A stretch of 64,000 nucleotides of DNA from Casuarius casuarius (GCA_003342895.1 PTFA01000193.1:903255-967254), one strand, 5' to 3'; counted from the stretch's first letter, positions 9,541 to 23,725 are shown. Translations and numbers: made by a program. The notes: a model not told the origin generated them from the sequence alone.

Positions 9541-12359
9541 CAGCAGGGGCAGGCAGCAGCTGGGTGCAAGGACACTGGCCTTCGGGTTGCAGCCTCAAGT
9601 GCGTGAGTCATCCTCGCGGGGTTTTGAAGGAGTTTACACATTGTTTAGCCACCTGTAACACTATAAGGACAGGCAGGTCGCTCGGCGAATGTTTGTCCCA
9701 TGGTTAGGGACCGTCGTTGGCCAGCCAGAACACTGCAGGCCTCCAAATGCCCTTAACTCTGCCCCCGGGATGCTGGGCAGTAAGCAAAAGGCTGAAATCC
9801 CACTTCTACAAGCAACCTGCGCATTCGGACCTCGTGGCTGCTTTTGCAATGAAGTGTTTTTAAAACCACCACCCGTCAGCTCTGGAGGCTCCGTGAAGCC
9901 ATAGCTGGAGACCTAAAGCCAAACGTGCACCAGTCCCCGTCCGATGCGGGTGCTCACGAGTTACCTCTGCAGGGACGGCCCGGCACGTTCACCTTAAAGC
10001 ATATATCGTTATTTGAGACCTTTCTACGGCTGGGGCTGAGAGAGCATCTCCGTGCCCTGATTGCGTTTCCAGCGAGGCAGAGCGCTCCGGCATCGCCCGC
10101 CGCCCGCGCTCCCGGGGTCTCGAAGCAATCGCGGGAAAACCCTGGCTGGGCTCTCGCCTCGCTCGGAGGCGGCGAGGAGCCCCGCTCCGGCGGCAGGAGT
10201 GGGATTGCACAGCGTGAGATGAATCCTAATGGGCTGCCGGGCGCTGCGGCAGCATTTTTCATCTCCGACGTCCCTCCCCTAGATAAAACAGGCTAAACTG
10301 GCCATGAAGGCAGCCACCTCCGGGTTTGGGCAGGCGGAGGTTCAAGGGAAGCATTTCTTTTACCCCCCCCCCCCCCAGCACCGACTGCTCTGGAAGCAAA
10401 TTTCCAACCGAGACAGTATCCTGGGAGGGAAGACAACCTCTAATTTTAAAATATCAAAGCCAAATATTTCAAGCTTGAAGGCGGAGAAAGAAATCACCCT
10501 GCCTTCTGCAAGAGCTGGACAAATTCAGCCAGCGTCCCAACGCATCCCGGCCTGTGCCAGGGCTGTTCGTAAGGGGAATTAGTTTTGTCTGAATCTGTAT
10601 TTCCAACTCCCACAGCCCGGTGCAAAGTGGCTTTGCCCAGGACACGAGTGCAGAGCTGGGCAGGCTGGACATGTCCCCCCCTGTTTTGTAACGTTATTTA
10701 TTTTCCCTCCTGGTTACAACCTTTGCGACCTCGCTCTGAAGAAGGGGCTGCATTTCACTGGCCAGGGAGGCGATTTTCGTCCATGCAGCTTGCAAAGGAA
10801 AATCAATACCTGTCATCTGTATTTATGTATGAGCTTTTATTACCGCGGACTTTGGAGTTTGGCTGATGTCCTCGGTATCTGTCCCTACCACTCGCTGCTC
10901 CATGTGCTCGCCCCGCTCCCATCAATAGTCACTCCTGTTTCCAAAAAGATGCACCTTAAAAAGCCTCTGCGCCGCTTAGGTTACCCAGAGGAGTGGGGTT
11001 TTGTCAGCAGGCCAATAATATTCGTGTATGATATACATTAAAACAATATCCTTGCTGCCCCGGCCAAGTTGATGGTGTTTCTTGCTTTTCTCCACCATCT
11101 CTTTCCTACAGCAAAGGGAAAGAATTAGTTGGGGCTCCTCAAATGTTCTCAGTCAAAAGTATTTTCTTCTGGATAAGCATTTGGGCATCGATTACCATTT
11201 TCTTCTTTACCGAAGTCCCCATTTCTTCCTTGTTCATCCTTTCCCACTGGAAGATCAAAACCCCAAATGTTATTTTATTTGCAAAGCACTCGGCTTTCAG
11301 TTGCTGAAAACCTACGATCCTTTGGCCCTGAACCAAAATGATGACAGCCTTTCCGAGGAACATTTTAAAAACCTCAAAACCGATCTTAATTTTGTAAGTT
11401 TTCGGTTAAAATTTACAAAGCAGAAAAATCTGATTTTTAACCAAATCTGGGACAGGTGTGGTCCAGGAGGCAGTGCTAACTCAGTGCTCTGCGTGGATTC
11501 GACATTCCCTAATCCCGAGCAGGGATGCCAGGATGGGATTTAAACACCCTCACCCCCCCCAATCCCCTCCATCCCCCCCAGTTCTCCTCCAAAAAGAAAG
11601 AAACGGTTCGCAACCGTGTTTCTGGCCCTGCTGGCAGCGGCCTCGGCGCGCGCAGCCCGGCACAAGCCATGGGGCACGGCAGAGCCGAGAAGCCTGATTG
11701 CGCTCAAATTGAAAACTAATGACTGAACATCAGTATCTCGGCGCCGGGGAGGTTTTCTCCTCACTTAGTCAAAACGAAAAGCAGAGGCAAGGTGAGCCTT
11801 CACATGCACAAACTCCTGATGGAAGCAGCGAAGAGGCGTCTGCAGCAAATATTGAATGCTGAAAAGGTGGCGTTAAGCTGTGGATGTGACCCTGACTCCT
11901 TTCTTTCTATTAAATTGCAGTGCATTATTTTCTTTTTACTTCCCCTGCCAACCCGGTTCCTACAAAATCCAATTTTTTGGGGCGCACCAGCAGGCAGGAG
12001 GCTGCATCCAACCCATTTCCCTCGAGCTGAGGATGCAGGAGGAAGGAAGCCTGCGATGGCTCCAGCGCAGAGACCCCCCAACCCTGCAGAGACCCTTTTG
12101 GCTCCGGGAGCCGCGAAGCTCGCAGTTGCCTCGGCTGAGCCAAAGAAAATGAAAAACGAGAGGCCAGGCAGGCTGCTGACCCACAGCAACTAAACACAAG
12201 CAGCTGGGCTCCCGCCAAAGGACGGCGAGACCTGCTCGCTTTTCCGAGCGCTAGATAGATCAGCGCGTCACGGCGAGCTCAGACAGCTCCCGGGCTCCTC
12301 TCCGTGCGTTGGGCAGAGGAGCAGAGGTAAAGCACGCTGCTGGCCCCGGAGGTTTTCCC

Positions 12360-12520
12360 TCGCGCTGTAATTTCATCCTGCAGACAGCATGAGCATTAAT
12401 CGGCGCACGGCTGGAGGTAAACGCCCAAGTATTTATTGCTGTCTGAGCCAGATGCCTCCTGCGCAAAGCATCTTTCCTCCCCAAGTGGCACTCCGAAATG
12501 CCTGGCTGATTAACAGAGCA
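12360..12520. promoter_or_regulatory. Candidate conserved regulatory block
   Basis: GTAATTTCATCC, GAGCATTAATCGGCG, AAGTATTTATTGCTG (forkhead-like) and GCTGATTAACAGAG cores occur within 160 bp. The mix of homeodomain and forkhead-like sites in a short block suggests an enhancer. Motif reading only. Confidence 0.3.
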
Positions 12521-14924
12521 AATAGCAGAGCGAGGAGAGGGAGGCCTGCGGACGGGATCTAAACTTAGAAGGGGCATCAGCAAAGCAGAGAGGCGGTTGC
12601 AGATGACAGGCGCTGCATAGGAAAAGGAGCCAGAAAGGAGACTTGTGGAGAGCTGGAGGTGGCATCAGATGGAAATTCCTCCTAGGTTTGCAACCAACCG
12701 TAATTTTCTCCAACTCCTCCTGCCTCCCCGGCCAGCCTGTTAACTCTGTGTAAAATAGTCAGGTTTTCCAGTTTCATTAGCATGCAACAAGCATCCACAA
12801 GCTCACTCCTGCTCTGCAGCGTGCTCCTGGGGGAGCCGGGCTTGTGCACCTGCTAAATTAAAGGCATCGTGTTAATTCAGTCCCAAGTGCCAGGGTGCCT
12901 GGGGATGCTGGCACCCTTGACCAGGCTAACGCCGTGTAAGAGCACCCACACTGCATAGCAGGTACATTGCTTTGCTCTCACAAGAGAAGGTGCTGAAGAC
13001 TTCATACATGTCCTTTTTACTCAGCTACATGTTTTTTTCCCCGGAAACATGTGCCGGTGGAAAGCTCTTCAGGCTGGAGGCTGGGGAAGGGGCCACAGGC
13101 ACTGCCCCCAGCAACACCCACTACCCCGGGCACCTGGCACCGTCATCACCAGCACAGGTGGCAACGTTGGGTCAGACTATCTCCACCTGCAAGAAAAGCA
13201 GGGTCTTGGCAATCAGGTTTGGTCACATGTCCTGGCTGAAGCTGCTGCAACACATCTTCGAGCCGTGGAAGAGCCCCGTAATGCTCCCTCCTGGCTTGCG
13301 TCGGCTGGGTGTGCTACGCTCAAACCACCGAGCATGAACTTGCACCTCGCCACCCAAACGGGGCTGCTGAACGTTTCTCTGTCAGAAATGTATGTTCATG
13401 CATATCCATCTATATATTTGAATTTCAAGGATACTGGAGATGCTCTGGGATGCAAGGATGCAAGCAGGGAGGAGGAGAGAGAAATTACCTTGTCACTCAG
13501 CCCACGATCGGTTCAGCAGGGAAACTGTGACAGCTTTGCTGACAGCTGAGAGAAATTGCCGCCGCAGTCAGTTGTCCTGTTGTTTGCAGAGGGACAACAC
13601 AGTGTTTATTATCAGCTTGTTTTTTTGGTTGGCTTCCTCCCTTCCTTCACGCAGCAGCACGCCAGGGATGCAAAGGCACCGCAGGGCAGCCACCCGCTTC
13701 CATAGGTGAGCAGTGACCAAGGTAAGCTAAAAATGTGGCGTATCTTGGCTTGAAAAATGCAGGACGAGACAGAAAACTGTTGGTAAGTGACAGGACCACA
13801 TTCAGAAACCCTCAGCCCTAAAGCCCAGAGGGTCAGCAGAGCCCTGGGACACCCTAACGCATCCCAGCTCAATCTCTTACATGACAGAAGCAGGTCGAAG
13901 AGATTTGATTCACCTCTATTGTAATATCTCTGGTATCAGTGTGCTTCACTGGATATGTTAATTACTCTAAAGTAATAACTTCTCCTACCTCGTTTTGGGC
14001 CTCTTAGCTATTTTTCACCGAGGCTGCAAAAAGCCCACCAGCTGCTAACGAATGGGATTAAATTGGAATTCATTCTACATGTGTAATCAGAGAAATGAGG
14101 AATTCCCAAAGGTTATCAAGGAGTCCTTTGGCAGTAAATACCCAGCAGTTCATAGCGTAAGATTACACAGCTGTGCTAATGCTTTGTATGACCTGCGATG
14201 CCCCATATTCATACTTGTCCAGTACTGTCCCGTTCAATCTCTGCTCTTCCACTGCTGCAGTAAGCTGCTGCTTGAAGTCAGCGTGGGGTGTTGAACCCTT
14301 GTGCAATGGCCCGGAGTCATTCCCTGCTCCACGGGAAGAGGCATCTGAGACCAACACTTGAACGGACGCATTTTTGGAAGGATTGTTCCAAAATATCTTC
14401 CTAGATACTAGATCTGTTTAAAGAGCCACATGCGAATGTGCTCGACTGCAAACAGCTGTCTTGCCTTATTTCCCAATATTCTGGGAATTTCAATGGAAAC
14501 TGATTTCAAAGCCACAGAATCTGCCTATGAGAAGGGCTCTAGTTTTCAGTGCTCAGCTCCAAAATCTGCCATGTGCTCCTGAAAACCTGCTGCGTTTCTC
14601 CACCCCGTACCTCAGGTCAGCAGGATTTTGCTGCATGGAAGTTGGAGAACCCGCCGGTCCCAGCAGCCACTTTCTTCTCCGACCCACTGGGTTTTTCCAG
14701 TCCCTCGTTTTATGCACTGCGAACAGTTAGACCAACCTGCTTAAGGCTTAATCTGTGGCTTGACTCTCCTTTAGCTAAAGCAACATTTGCAGCGTGCAGT
14801 AGCCCTGAAGCAAGAGATGTCTTTGCTTAAAAGCTTCCCTCCAGCTGCCAGAGGGGTCCCGCAAGCGAGGCACGAGCTGGTCCCTCGGAGCGTGCACACG
14901 GGATCGGGGCCCTGCCAGGTGACA

Positions 14925-15040
14925 GATTGCCTGTTAATTGGCTCTGCGTTAGCCAGCTCCTTCGCTCCTCCGGAGGGAATTTGTTGTGGGGCTGAATTAA
15001 GTATTTTGTTAACATAGCTAATCTCTGCTAAATCTCTGCC
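14925..15040. promoter_or_regulatory. Candidate conserved regulatory block
   Basis: GCCTGTTAATTGGCTC, GGCTGAATTAAG, TTTTGTTAACATAGC and CTAATCTCTGC lie within 115 bp, giving HNF1/homeodomain-like and forkhead-like cores. Composition differs sharply from the GC-rich flanks. Confidence 0.3.
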
Positions 15041-18000
15041 TACCCCAGCTCCTACCTGATTCTCTTACCTCGCAGGCTAATCCACAGGAGTGCTTCGCTG
15101 TCTGCTTAGCAAATGAATCCTGATGAGCTGTGGCTGAGGGACCTACAGAGAGAAGGGCGAGGAGGGACTGTGCTCCAGGCCAGGCGGCTCAGCGCCACTA
15201 ACTGCACTCGGGGAAAAGCAGAGCTCCTCTCGGCTGAGGCTGCAGAGCACCGGGGCTGTGCAAGCATCCCTTTAGCTTCGCTCCTGGTAGGGCTGAGCCT
15301 GCCCAATCCAAGGCCCGAAGGAGCAGGTATCCTGCCAGGCTGGGGCTGTTGGTGGCACATCCAAACAGCACTGAGCACAGCTTCAGCACACAGACAATAT
15401 TGTCACGAGCAGAGCTTGATGCTGAGGGTTGCCCAGAGCCATCCCTGGCTGACAGACCTTGGGAAGGGAAAAGCTAGCAGCCCCCCAGTTTGCATTAGGA
15501 GAAGGGATTTTGGAAAAAGTGAGAAAGCAGGAGAATGCAAGACTTGCATGGGGCACAGCCCACCCGCTGCTCGAGGGCTGGAGGGGACGGTGGCAGCCCA
15601 GCAGCGCTGCACCGGGCGCTGCCTGCACGCGTGTGCTCAGCGGGGAGGTCAGCAGCGGTGCCAGCTTAGCCCGGTACTCAATGGCAAACAGGGACGCCTG
15701 TGCCCCTCGGGGCCAAAACTAAGGATCTCATAGAGGTTAAGCCCAGTCTTACCTAATAGTAGCTATGTCCCAACTTTGGCGGTCTCTCAATGCTAGGGAA
15801 GCCTGCCTGCATCGGGAACGTACCCGATCTCCACAACAGCCTGCAGCAAGGAGTTTCACAGCTACGCTTGCATGAGTAGAAGGGGGACCAGCCAACCACG
15901 TGGAAGAGAAATTTGGAGCGCTGTTACACAGAGGAGCTCCCTCTGTCTCCCAAACTGCCTAAGCCATAAATTTTGGAGGCGAGGAAACCACCACATATGC
16001 TCGTCCTGCTCTTTGCCTAGCATTTGCATTTGGCTGCTGCTGATGGGCTACATGGCGAGAGGGCTCTCAGCTCTGACTAGCAGGGCTGTTCGTGCGCCCC
16101 ACGGGAGTGTGAGTGCGACATGGTGACCCGAGCCCGCGGCCCAGCCCTCCGCCGAATCCCAGGGCCAAACCTGAACTGCCTGCAAGGCAGCTGGAGTCGC
16201 TCCAGCTCGCGGCAGCCGGATGAAAGCGATGCAGCCGCGTCTCCGACGGCGATGTAGAGACTTGCAGACGACAGCAGCAACCCCCTCCCGGCGTTAATAG
16301 ACCTTCAGCCGTCAGGGTGATAACTCAGACAGACAGAGGATCAATCTTCTCCCGCTGGAAATGGTGAGGAGAAGGAACAGAAAGATCCTGAGCCTGGATT
16401 TGACATCAGTCAAAAACACATGAAAATAGTTTGGTGGCGGTAACAAAGAGCCTGGGAGGAGGAGAGCTGTGGAGGTGCTCGTGAATCACGCCGGCAGCGT
16501 ACAGAGAGGGGGAAAGCTGGCTGTGCGGGGTTGGAAGAAACAATCTGGATCCCCCTCCTCTCTCCAGCCCCTGGAGCTCGGCATGGGGCTGGATTATCAG
16601 AGACCAATCCATACGGAGACCACGTGCTGTGCTGGAAGCAGGGGGCAAATGACCTTCCCGGCAGTTCTGAGGTGCTGCTGCTGCTGCTCTTGCATTGGGC
16701 TTGTTTCAGCCACAGCTGCCTAATCTGCACCCAGGAAAACCGCCCGCATCAGGTGCGACTGTCCGGGTGCAATGTCCAGGAGCCGTGTCCTCCCTGCTAA
16801 GCCAGCCCGGGAAAACCACACACCACCCCACGCTCTTCTGCACAGTCAGGACGTGGGTTTCCAGGCACGGTGCATTCACCCACGTATTCATAGGTGCATT
16901 TTACCTGGCATCTCAGTTTTACCTGGCACCTCATGCCCATGGGTTAGATGTCTTCCTGCCCAGTGTTGCTCTGTCAGCCTGAACCCGAGTGCTGGGCAAG
17001 CAAGGTGAGATGCCCAGCAGAAGCACTGTGCTAACTGCCAGGAATCAGCAGCTCCTCCAGCCCATCCAACAGGTTGTGGGCGAGCTCAGAGGGAACAGCG
17101 TCGACCAGCCCAAGGGAGCCAGCAGGCGCTGCAGACAAAGCGAGCAAATGCACCGGATCTAATCCTGAATTTCTCCAGGGATGCTCTGAATGGGGAGAGC
17201 CTGGCAGCACCGTCCACATCTCCCGGAGACTCCAGCTCCACAGGATGCTCTGCGCTGGATGACTTCAGGAGCCACCACAGGGTGACACCAGGAACCAAGG
17301 CAGAAAAATGTATTTTCTTTCTAAAAAGGCAGGAAATAAATGAAATGCCCCAAATTCTCCTGAAACTGCCTGCTGGACATGTTCCACTCGAAACGATGCC
17401 TCTGAAAATGGTTTGTCTGGCAAATACATTATCGTAGCCAGCAGCAGGCTAACAGCCTGGCTAGAGCGGAGATTTCCTGAAAGGTATAATCAAGTCTTGG
17501 CAGCTACTTGTCCTAAGCCTTTCCAGGGTTGCGTTTCACACCTCCTGGGATGAGAGAGGCATTACAGGAGCACCCCAGAGCCTGGCAGTGCCGCAGGGGG
17601 GATTTCATCGGTTTCGCCTGTGTTTTGTAATGCTCGTTCTCCTCTCAGCTCCCCGCTGGGGAACGGCCACACGCAAACTGTCATCAAACTCTTAATGGAA
17701 GAAGCGATATGTTTGGGACAGTTCAAATGCATCTCTGGAAACATCCCACATCTCACTGAAACAGGAAAAAAAATCACATTTTACTCTTCAATTAAAGCTT
17801 TCCCTCGCAATTACTCTTTTTTAAAAGCAGAAATGTCTGAAAGTGCTGTGCAGTGCCAGTCTGAAAGGTTCAAAATGCTTCCACCCTCGAAGAGGCCCGG
17901 TGCAGCAGTCAGACAGGTCCCTGCTTCAACATCGCAGCCACGCGAGACGACCAGGGCTCAGGAGGCACCTCCACCTTGGCCAAGGTGGGGCTGAGCAGTG

Positions 18001-19505
18001 GCCCAGCTGACACATGTGTGAGTAAACCCTGAAACACCCTCCCCTTATTGCTCCCCTTATTGCTGTCCTTGCAGGCTGCTCTCATGACTGCTCTGGCCCC
18101 GTTAGTGCCCAGGAAAAGGTACATTAAAACGTCTCTTGCAAGTGGAGATGGCCTGGGAGAAGATGGCTGGGAAGGTACTTCCCGCAAGTGTCCCAAAAAT
18201 GCCTTAGTGTAGTCAGGAAGGGCTGAAGGCAGGACTGAGGTGGCTGCCAGGATAAAAATAACTAGACAAAACACCTAGATGCAGTCTCTGACGTTCTGGG
18301 GCAGAGCTTTGACCTCCTTGATCACCCCCACGCATACTCCTCCCTTGCAACCTGTTTCACTAGTACCTGGATGCCGGTAGCACCACTTCAACTGAGAGGG
18401 GCCAGCTGGAAATGGCTGGGACACCCTCCGGTGCCAGCTGGTTGACTAAACCAGGCCAGCATGGAGATGCCTCCCTCCAGCCTTTCCCGCTCTGGCTTTT
18501 GCTATCGATCTCAGGCCATGTGTAACCTCCATGCCCTCCCCAGCTTTTCTCACATTAGTTTCGCGCCACAGCTTTTCAGCTGCAGCTGAGAAGTTTCAGC
18601 CCTCTGCGCCACCGCCCTTTGCACTGCTCTACGTGGCAAGTCTGGTCCAGCACAGATCTCCCACTTGCACCCGGTGCCCTCTGTGATATTCCTCCTGCCC
18701 ACTGCAAAGGGGATCTGGGAGCTCCCCCTGATCCTGCCTCTCTCGCAAGAAGCATCCTTCTGCCTTGCAAACAGCCTCCGCCAGGATCCTTTGTGGGGGC
18801 AAGAGAATGTGTTTTTCTTATTTTTAAGCCTGTATAATTTAGAAAGTCATTTTTGTAGCCTAAAATGCTGCTTAGAAACCAATTGAGCCCCTTTCCTTCC
18901 TCAGGCGCCCAAGAAGGGCTCAGAATCCAGGAGTGGGGATGGGACTCAGGCTCCGACTGTTCCCATGTGCAGCTGCAGGGAAGGGGCCGACTACGAGGCC
19001 GGCAGCGAAGCGTAGCAGCTAACGCAGAGTCTTTGCTACAGCATGTACCTGTGACGACTCTCTGTAACCGGTTCTGCTATCAGCACCGCCGTAAGAGTAT
19101 GTAATGCCAAATCTTGCTGTAATGAAATGCTCTGATCTAGCTGCAATCCCGCTTTTGAGACTCTGCTCAAAACAAATAGCTTCCTTCTGATTTAGCAAGA
19201 GAGAAAGCTGCAAGGGGTCACCAAAATCTTGCACTTGCTGAATGTTCAATCTCCATCTAACAGTCAGTTAGGCGGAAACTCCCTCCTGTGGATCCAGAGC
19301 TGCTTACAACATAGCTGCTCAGCCCTGTTCAGGATTGGGCTTTTTATGCCATAAGGCTATGTTTTATTTACCTGCCTGGGCAATAAAGTCTGGAGGTTGT
19401 TCAGTGGCAAGAGCCCTGTCTCATTAAAACTGCAGCACTCACCTTTAATTAATTTTTTGTGTGTTTTGCTCTGTGCACTCCTTTAAAGTTGCCAAGTTGG
19501 ATTTG

Positions 19506-19567
19506 CAGCTGCAATAAATCAGGGTTTCGCGTGTGATGTCACCAGTGCAGGGCTGATTTACATCAGC
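19506..19567. repeat. Inverted-repeat element, copy 1
   Basis: The left arm CAGCTGCAATAAATCAG and the right arm CTGATTTACATCAGCT are near-perfect reverse complements (about 14 of 16 positions) around a loop of roughly 28 bases. The right arm is followed by AAGGATCTG. A second copy lies at 60912-60965 and a half copy near 62256, so this is a dispersed palindromic element, possibly a decayed DNA transposon. Confidence 0.6.
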
Positions 19568-22500
19568 TAAGGATCTGTCCTGCCCTATGCATTTGGCTTA
19601 CTGGCACAAAACAGGAAAACTTACAACTACCAAAGGGAGCAATTATCAAATCAGAGCAAAATCTGCTGTGAAACAAGGCGATTTTTGTGATGCCTGTCAA
19701 GAATGGACACTTCTAACCTCCTAAATACAAGAACACTGTCAAGGTCAGCAGATCAATACCGCACCGAGGGGCACTCCCACTCCTCTCCTTTCCACTTGAT
19801 TGCAGAGGTCTCTGCAGTTGTATGCAGCAAGGGAGTATACATCTAAGAGGAACATTTCAATTCATCACTTTCCATTAAAAAAACCACACACACAGAGAAT
19901 CATAGTACCTCTTCAGTAACAAATCAGCTGAGGCAATCAAGTCCTCCTAAGTAATGCTGTGATCATAAACCTTCCTCTCGAATTTGCTGCTTCTGCATCA
20001 CCGGAGAACAATTAGTATGAGTGGCCAAACACCCACAAGCACAAACAGCACAAAGAGCCACTGTTTGCAGCTTGCTGCTTTCAAGCCTCCGACGCTAACA
20101 TACAGCATCTGCAAACCAGTGCTCGTTAGAAATGCTGCAGCAAGAAATAAAAGTTTGGCATGATCCTGCGCAGCCACAGAGCGGGGCAGAGAGAAATCCA
20201 GGGAACTGCCACAGGCTGCCCAGCGGAGAAGTGTCCCTGGGGAAGAGTTAAGAGATCAGGACCATCGAGACTGGGAAATCTCCATACAGGTGGCACTAAG
20301 GTGGGTCACTCGTACGCATGATGATGGTTTATAAGCTCTCTGCATCCTCTGATATTCCGTTTCTCTCCTTTGGTGTTAGCAGATGTATTCTTCTTTCACC
20401 AGTGGTTTGTTCAACCATTTTCAGTGGTTCTGGACCAGGTCCGTGTGTACAACATCTTGCACGCTGAGCATCTATGGGGTAACCCCAGATACTCCACTGC
20501 CCATCAGCCTGGGCTATGCAAGTCTCAGTGCTGCAGTGGCTCTCTGTGTACTGCCCAGAAGCTTGCAGAAAGGGGACTGAGCTCCAGCAAACTCATTTCA
20601 TGCAGGTTAGAAGACATTTCCAGCTAGCAGTAATTTTCTATCGCTGCTGGTCCAGACTGGATTGAATCAGGAATCCCATCCCATTACCCACCCTTACCAG
20701 ATCAGATTGAGGTCAGAAATTGTCACCAGTATGAGGAAGGCTAAAGATCCTGCACCTCAGCATGTCCCTGTTTGAGGTGGCTCAGAGGCTTGCAACGCCC
20801 AGACACCGGTACCAGGCCATCCATCCCTGTCATTCCCCACGTCCCTGTCATTCCCCCAGCTCCAAGTGAGATTTTAAATCAGACCCCGCTCCTGTTATCA
20901 TGTTACAAAATTGGTATTTTCGTCGATCAGGTGTCTTATGCAACTGAAGAGCATGAATGCACATCTATCCTCCTCCCCGCCCCCGCTAATATCACCTAGG
21001 GGGTATTCAGGAGGTTTTCGACAGATTGGCAATCCTGACAGTACAAGCAGGTTGCCTGGGGATAGCCTTTCCCTGCCTCCTAAATTGAAGATGATTCAAT
21101 TATTTACTGGAAATGGTTACAAAAATGTACTGAAAATGACTTGAGATTAGGTGAGGCTTTCTTCAGTAATGGGGGCTCTCTTTCTCTGCCTCTATTGATT
21201 CCCCAGCGAAGAATAAACACAAAGTTTAAGGAAAGTTTTGTGGGTTTTTTTTTTCCTCAAGCTTGTAACAATTTCAGCTCCGTGGAGGCAAGAGAAGCGA
21301 GCAGCAGCTTGAAATACAAACAGTGCTGACGAGTCTGCGTACGGGTCTCAGTGAAACCGCGTAACGATGGCCCGCGGTCCCACGCTGGGGCAGCTCTTCT
21401 GCCCTTCCACCGGCCTGCTCAGCCGTGACCTCTCTGCCAAGTAATTTCAGCCAGCCCTTGTGGAGCAGGTGGTGTTTCTCGGTAGATCATCTCACAACCA
21501 ACAGGTACGAGAAAGATTTTAAAGGATTTCTTTTTCTCTGTATTGAATACTGACATTGGAGACGGGCTGGCTATGGGATCCCAGCCCGGGAGAACCCAGG
21601 AGCCCTGCTGCTCCGTGCCCAGTGACTGTAGCTTTGGGGGGGCGGGGGGCAATCTTCAGTGTAAATTTTCAGCTGAAGGTTATTTAAACGTTCTTGGCAA
21701 AGAGCATACACTGAAAATCCTCCAAGGAGGGAATCTGTTTCTGCCACTGTTCTCTCGAAGGAAAATATCTCCAGGCGAGCTTGCCTCCCCATCCCACTGA
21801 AAGCTGGCTCAGTTGCCTGTCTTGCCATCTCTGGGTGTCTAAAAGCTAAAAATACCCTGTTCACAACCAACCTGCCATTCATTAGCCCACGGCAACGGGA
21901 CTGACAGGTGCTCACGAGCTGCAACAATTTAAATGAGTGAGAGCTCCACAAACAAAAGTGGGATTTCAAATGTCTCGCTGTGCTGTGCTGCAAAACTCCC
22001 CTGCTGTGGGCAGGGAAGTGCTTTCAAGCCATCTGGGGAGTTAATGTCAAGTGAAGGAATGTCACTCAGAATGAGGGGTGCACTGGTAGACAGCTGGTTC
22101 TGAGCTCTCCTTGGTTTACTTCTGCTCCTCAACCCCGAGGGCCAGCTCTGCTGTGTGCACGGCGTCCCTGGACCATTCCGGCGAGCACAGAGGACTTTGC
22201 AGGTGAAAGTCCTTTAAGCAAAGTGAGGGTGATTGATGGAATTCAAGGTCATGTCATTTCTTGACACTGCCAGAGGAAACTGGACTCTTTAACACTTGAG
22301 ATATCCCCATCTCAGCTGGGTAGACCATTTCCTTACAAGTAAAACAGAATACCAAATAGAAGGATTCACTGCCCATCACAGAACCAGACTGCCTTTATGT
22401 GCCAGTTTGACCTGGAAATGTTGGACAGGTCATACAAGATTGATCCTGCCAGAGCAGGGTCTAACCCAGATGCTGAAGGTTACCAAACAAGATGAAAAGC

Positions 22501-23500
22501 AGAGAAGTACCTTGTCTACCCTTCAGCAGACTTGGGCTCTGAGCCACACAGATCCTGCACGTACCATGCCCCGGACAGTCACAGCTACCAGTGCTGAAGG
22601 CAACCGCAGTGTCCCCACATCCCCAGGATCCCTTGGCAGCAGATCCACACCAGCACTTCCGTGGTGGAAGAGATGCCTCCGACCTATTCGAGGTGGCTGC
22701 TTGAGGTGGAGGCAAAGTCTTGGGGAAATGAGAGCACTCCATTGACTGGATTTGCTCTGGCTTTGGAGAGGCTTGGGGTCGCTAGGTTTTATGCAGATGC
22801 CAGCATGGGGTCGGGTGAATCCCATCCCACCTCGCCCCTCAGAGCACTGGCAGTCATCCACTGGGATTTTTCCCTGTCATGGAAAAATAGGAGTCTTTTA
22901 AATCCGTGCTGGGGTAGATAGAGGACCCAACTACAGAAGCCAACAAAAGCAATATTGCTAACTGGGTTATGATGGCCTGGCACCAGTTTCCATGTGACGG
23001 TCATTCCTGTTCTCACACACTTAATACAATAACAGCTACTGACAACAGAAGCAGTCAAAGTTCACAGAACACTGTGTTTTGCCTGGCTTTTACCTTATTA
23101 GCAGACAGGTGTCATATAAACTGCCCAGAATACCTGAAAATCCTTAGAGGGCCCATCTGCCCCTACCCTTGTCAGCTCTGCCTGTGCTGATGCGCATCAC
23201 AGCGCTCAGTGAGGAGTCAGCAGAGCAAGAGGATGAAACCAGCATTGTGGAATAAGCTACAGACGAGACCCAGCACATCAAGAATCTGCTGTCATGCAAT
23301 CGTCCTTGAAAGAGCTAGTCAGGTACTAGAGAGAAATGGATCTGTACGTACCGTTATGAATATAAGTGCTTTGGTTCCAGGCATTGTCATTCAGACAATT
23401 TAGTTGTCACAGAAGATAAAGAGGTGACTTGAATACAGTGGATAACTATCTTCAAAGGCGAAAATACCAGATTCTGAAAAGCTTTTTCATCCAGTAGAGA
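19568..23500. other. Non-coding, no gene recognised
   Basis: Mostly unique sequence of moderate GC. A 149-codon frame at 22296-22745 has no recognisable domain and an opposing frame on the other strand. I found no splice-supported exon and no clear repeat apart from the palindromic element just upstream. Confidence 0.5.
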
Positions 23501-23504
23501 AAGG

Positions 23505-23725
23505 CATAGCAAGATATCAAATGGCTGGAAGATAAGGCAGACATGCTGACATTAGCAATTAGGCATGAGCTTCAGGCGGTTAGCCATGGGGACTTGCTGA
23601 CTAGACAAGTGCCGGTTCCATCACCTTTTGCTATTGTCAAATCAAAACCAGCAGTAGTCCTGGTAGAGATGGTTTAATGCAATGTAAGACAAGCTTATAT
23701 CAGGGGACAAGCTGACGTTCTCTGG
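23505..23725 (+). mobile_element. Decayed CR1-type LINE 3' end
   Basis: ATGGCTGGAAGATAAGGCAG, then a GACATTAGCAATTAGGC segment, a GTGCCGGTTCCATCACC segment and a CCTGGTAGAGATGGTTTA segment follow in the order of the 3' end of old archosaur/turtle CR1 elements (TGGCTGGAAGTTGAAGC..., ...GGATTCTCCATCAC..., ...GATATGCTTTAGTT). The coding part is missing. Divergence is high, so the insertion is ancient. Confidence 0.6.

Larger units (their letters stand above)
9541..19500. other. Non-coding region with scattered AT-rich blocks
   Basis: I see no exon here. A C14 tract lies at 10363-10376. Further TAAT-rich blocks lie at about 10980-11060, 12360-12520, 12735-12800 and 14925-15040. A short CTG run lies near 16670-16690, and a 12-bp direct repeat of CTCCCCTTATTG near 18040-18065. 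The open frames are unremarkable and often overlap on opposite strands. Most of the rest is unique sequence with no signal that I can name. Confidence 0.55.

Noticed and set aside
15113..15733. 206-codon open frame
   Set aside because: No recognisable domain, overlapping frames in other phases and strands, no supporting promoter or splice pattern.
22296..22745. 149-codon open frame
   Set aside because: No similarity that I recognise; composition like the flanks and an opposing frame.
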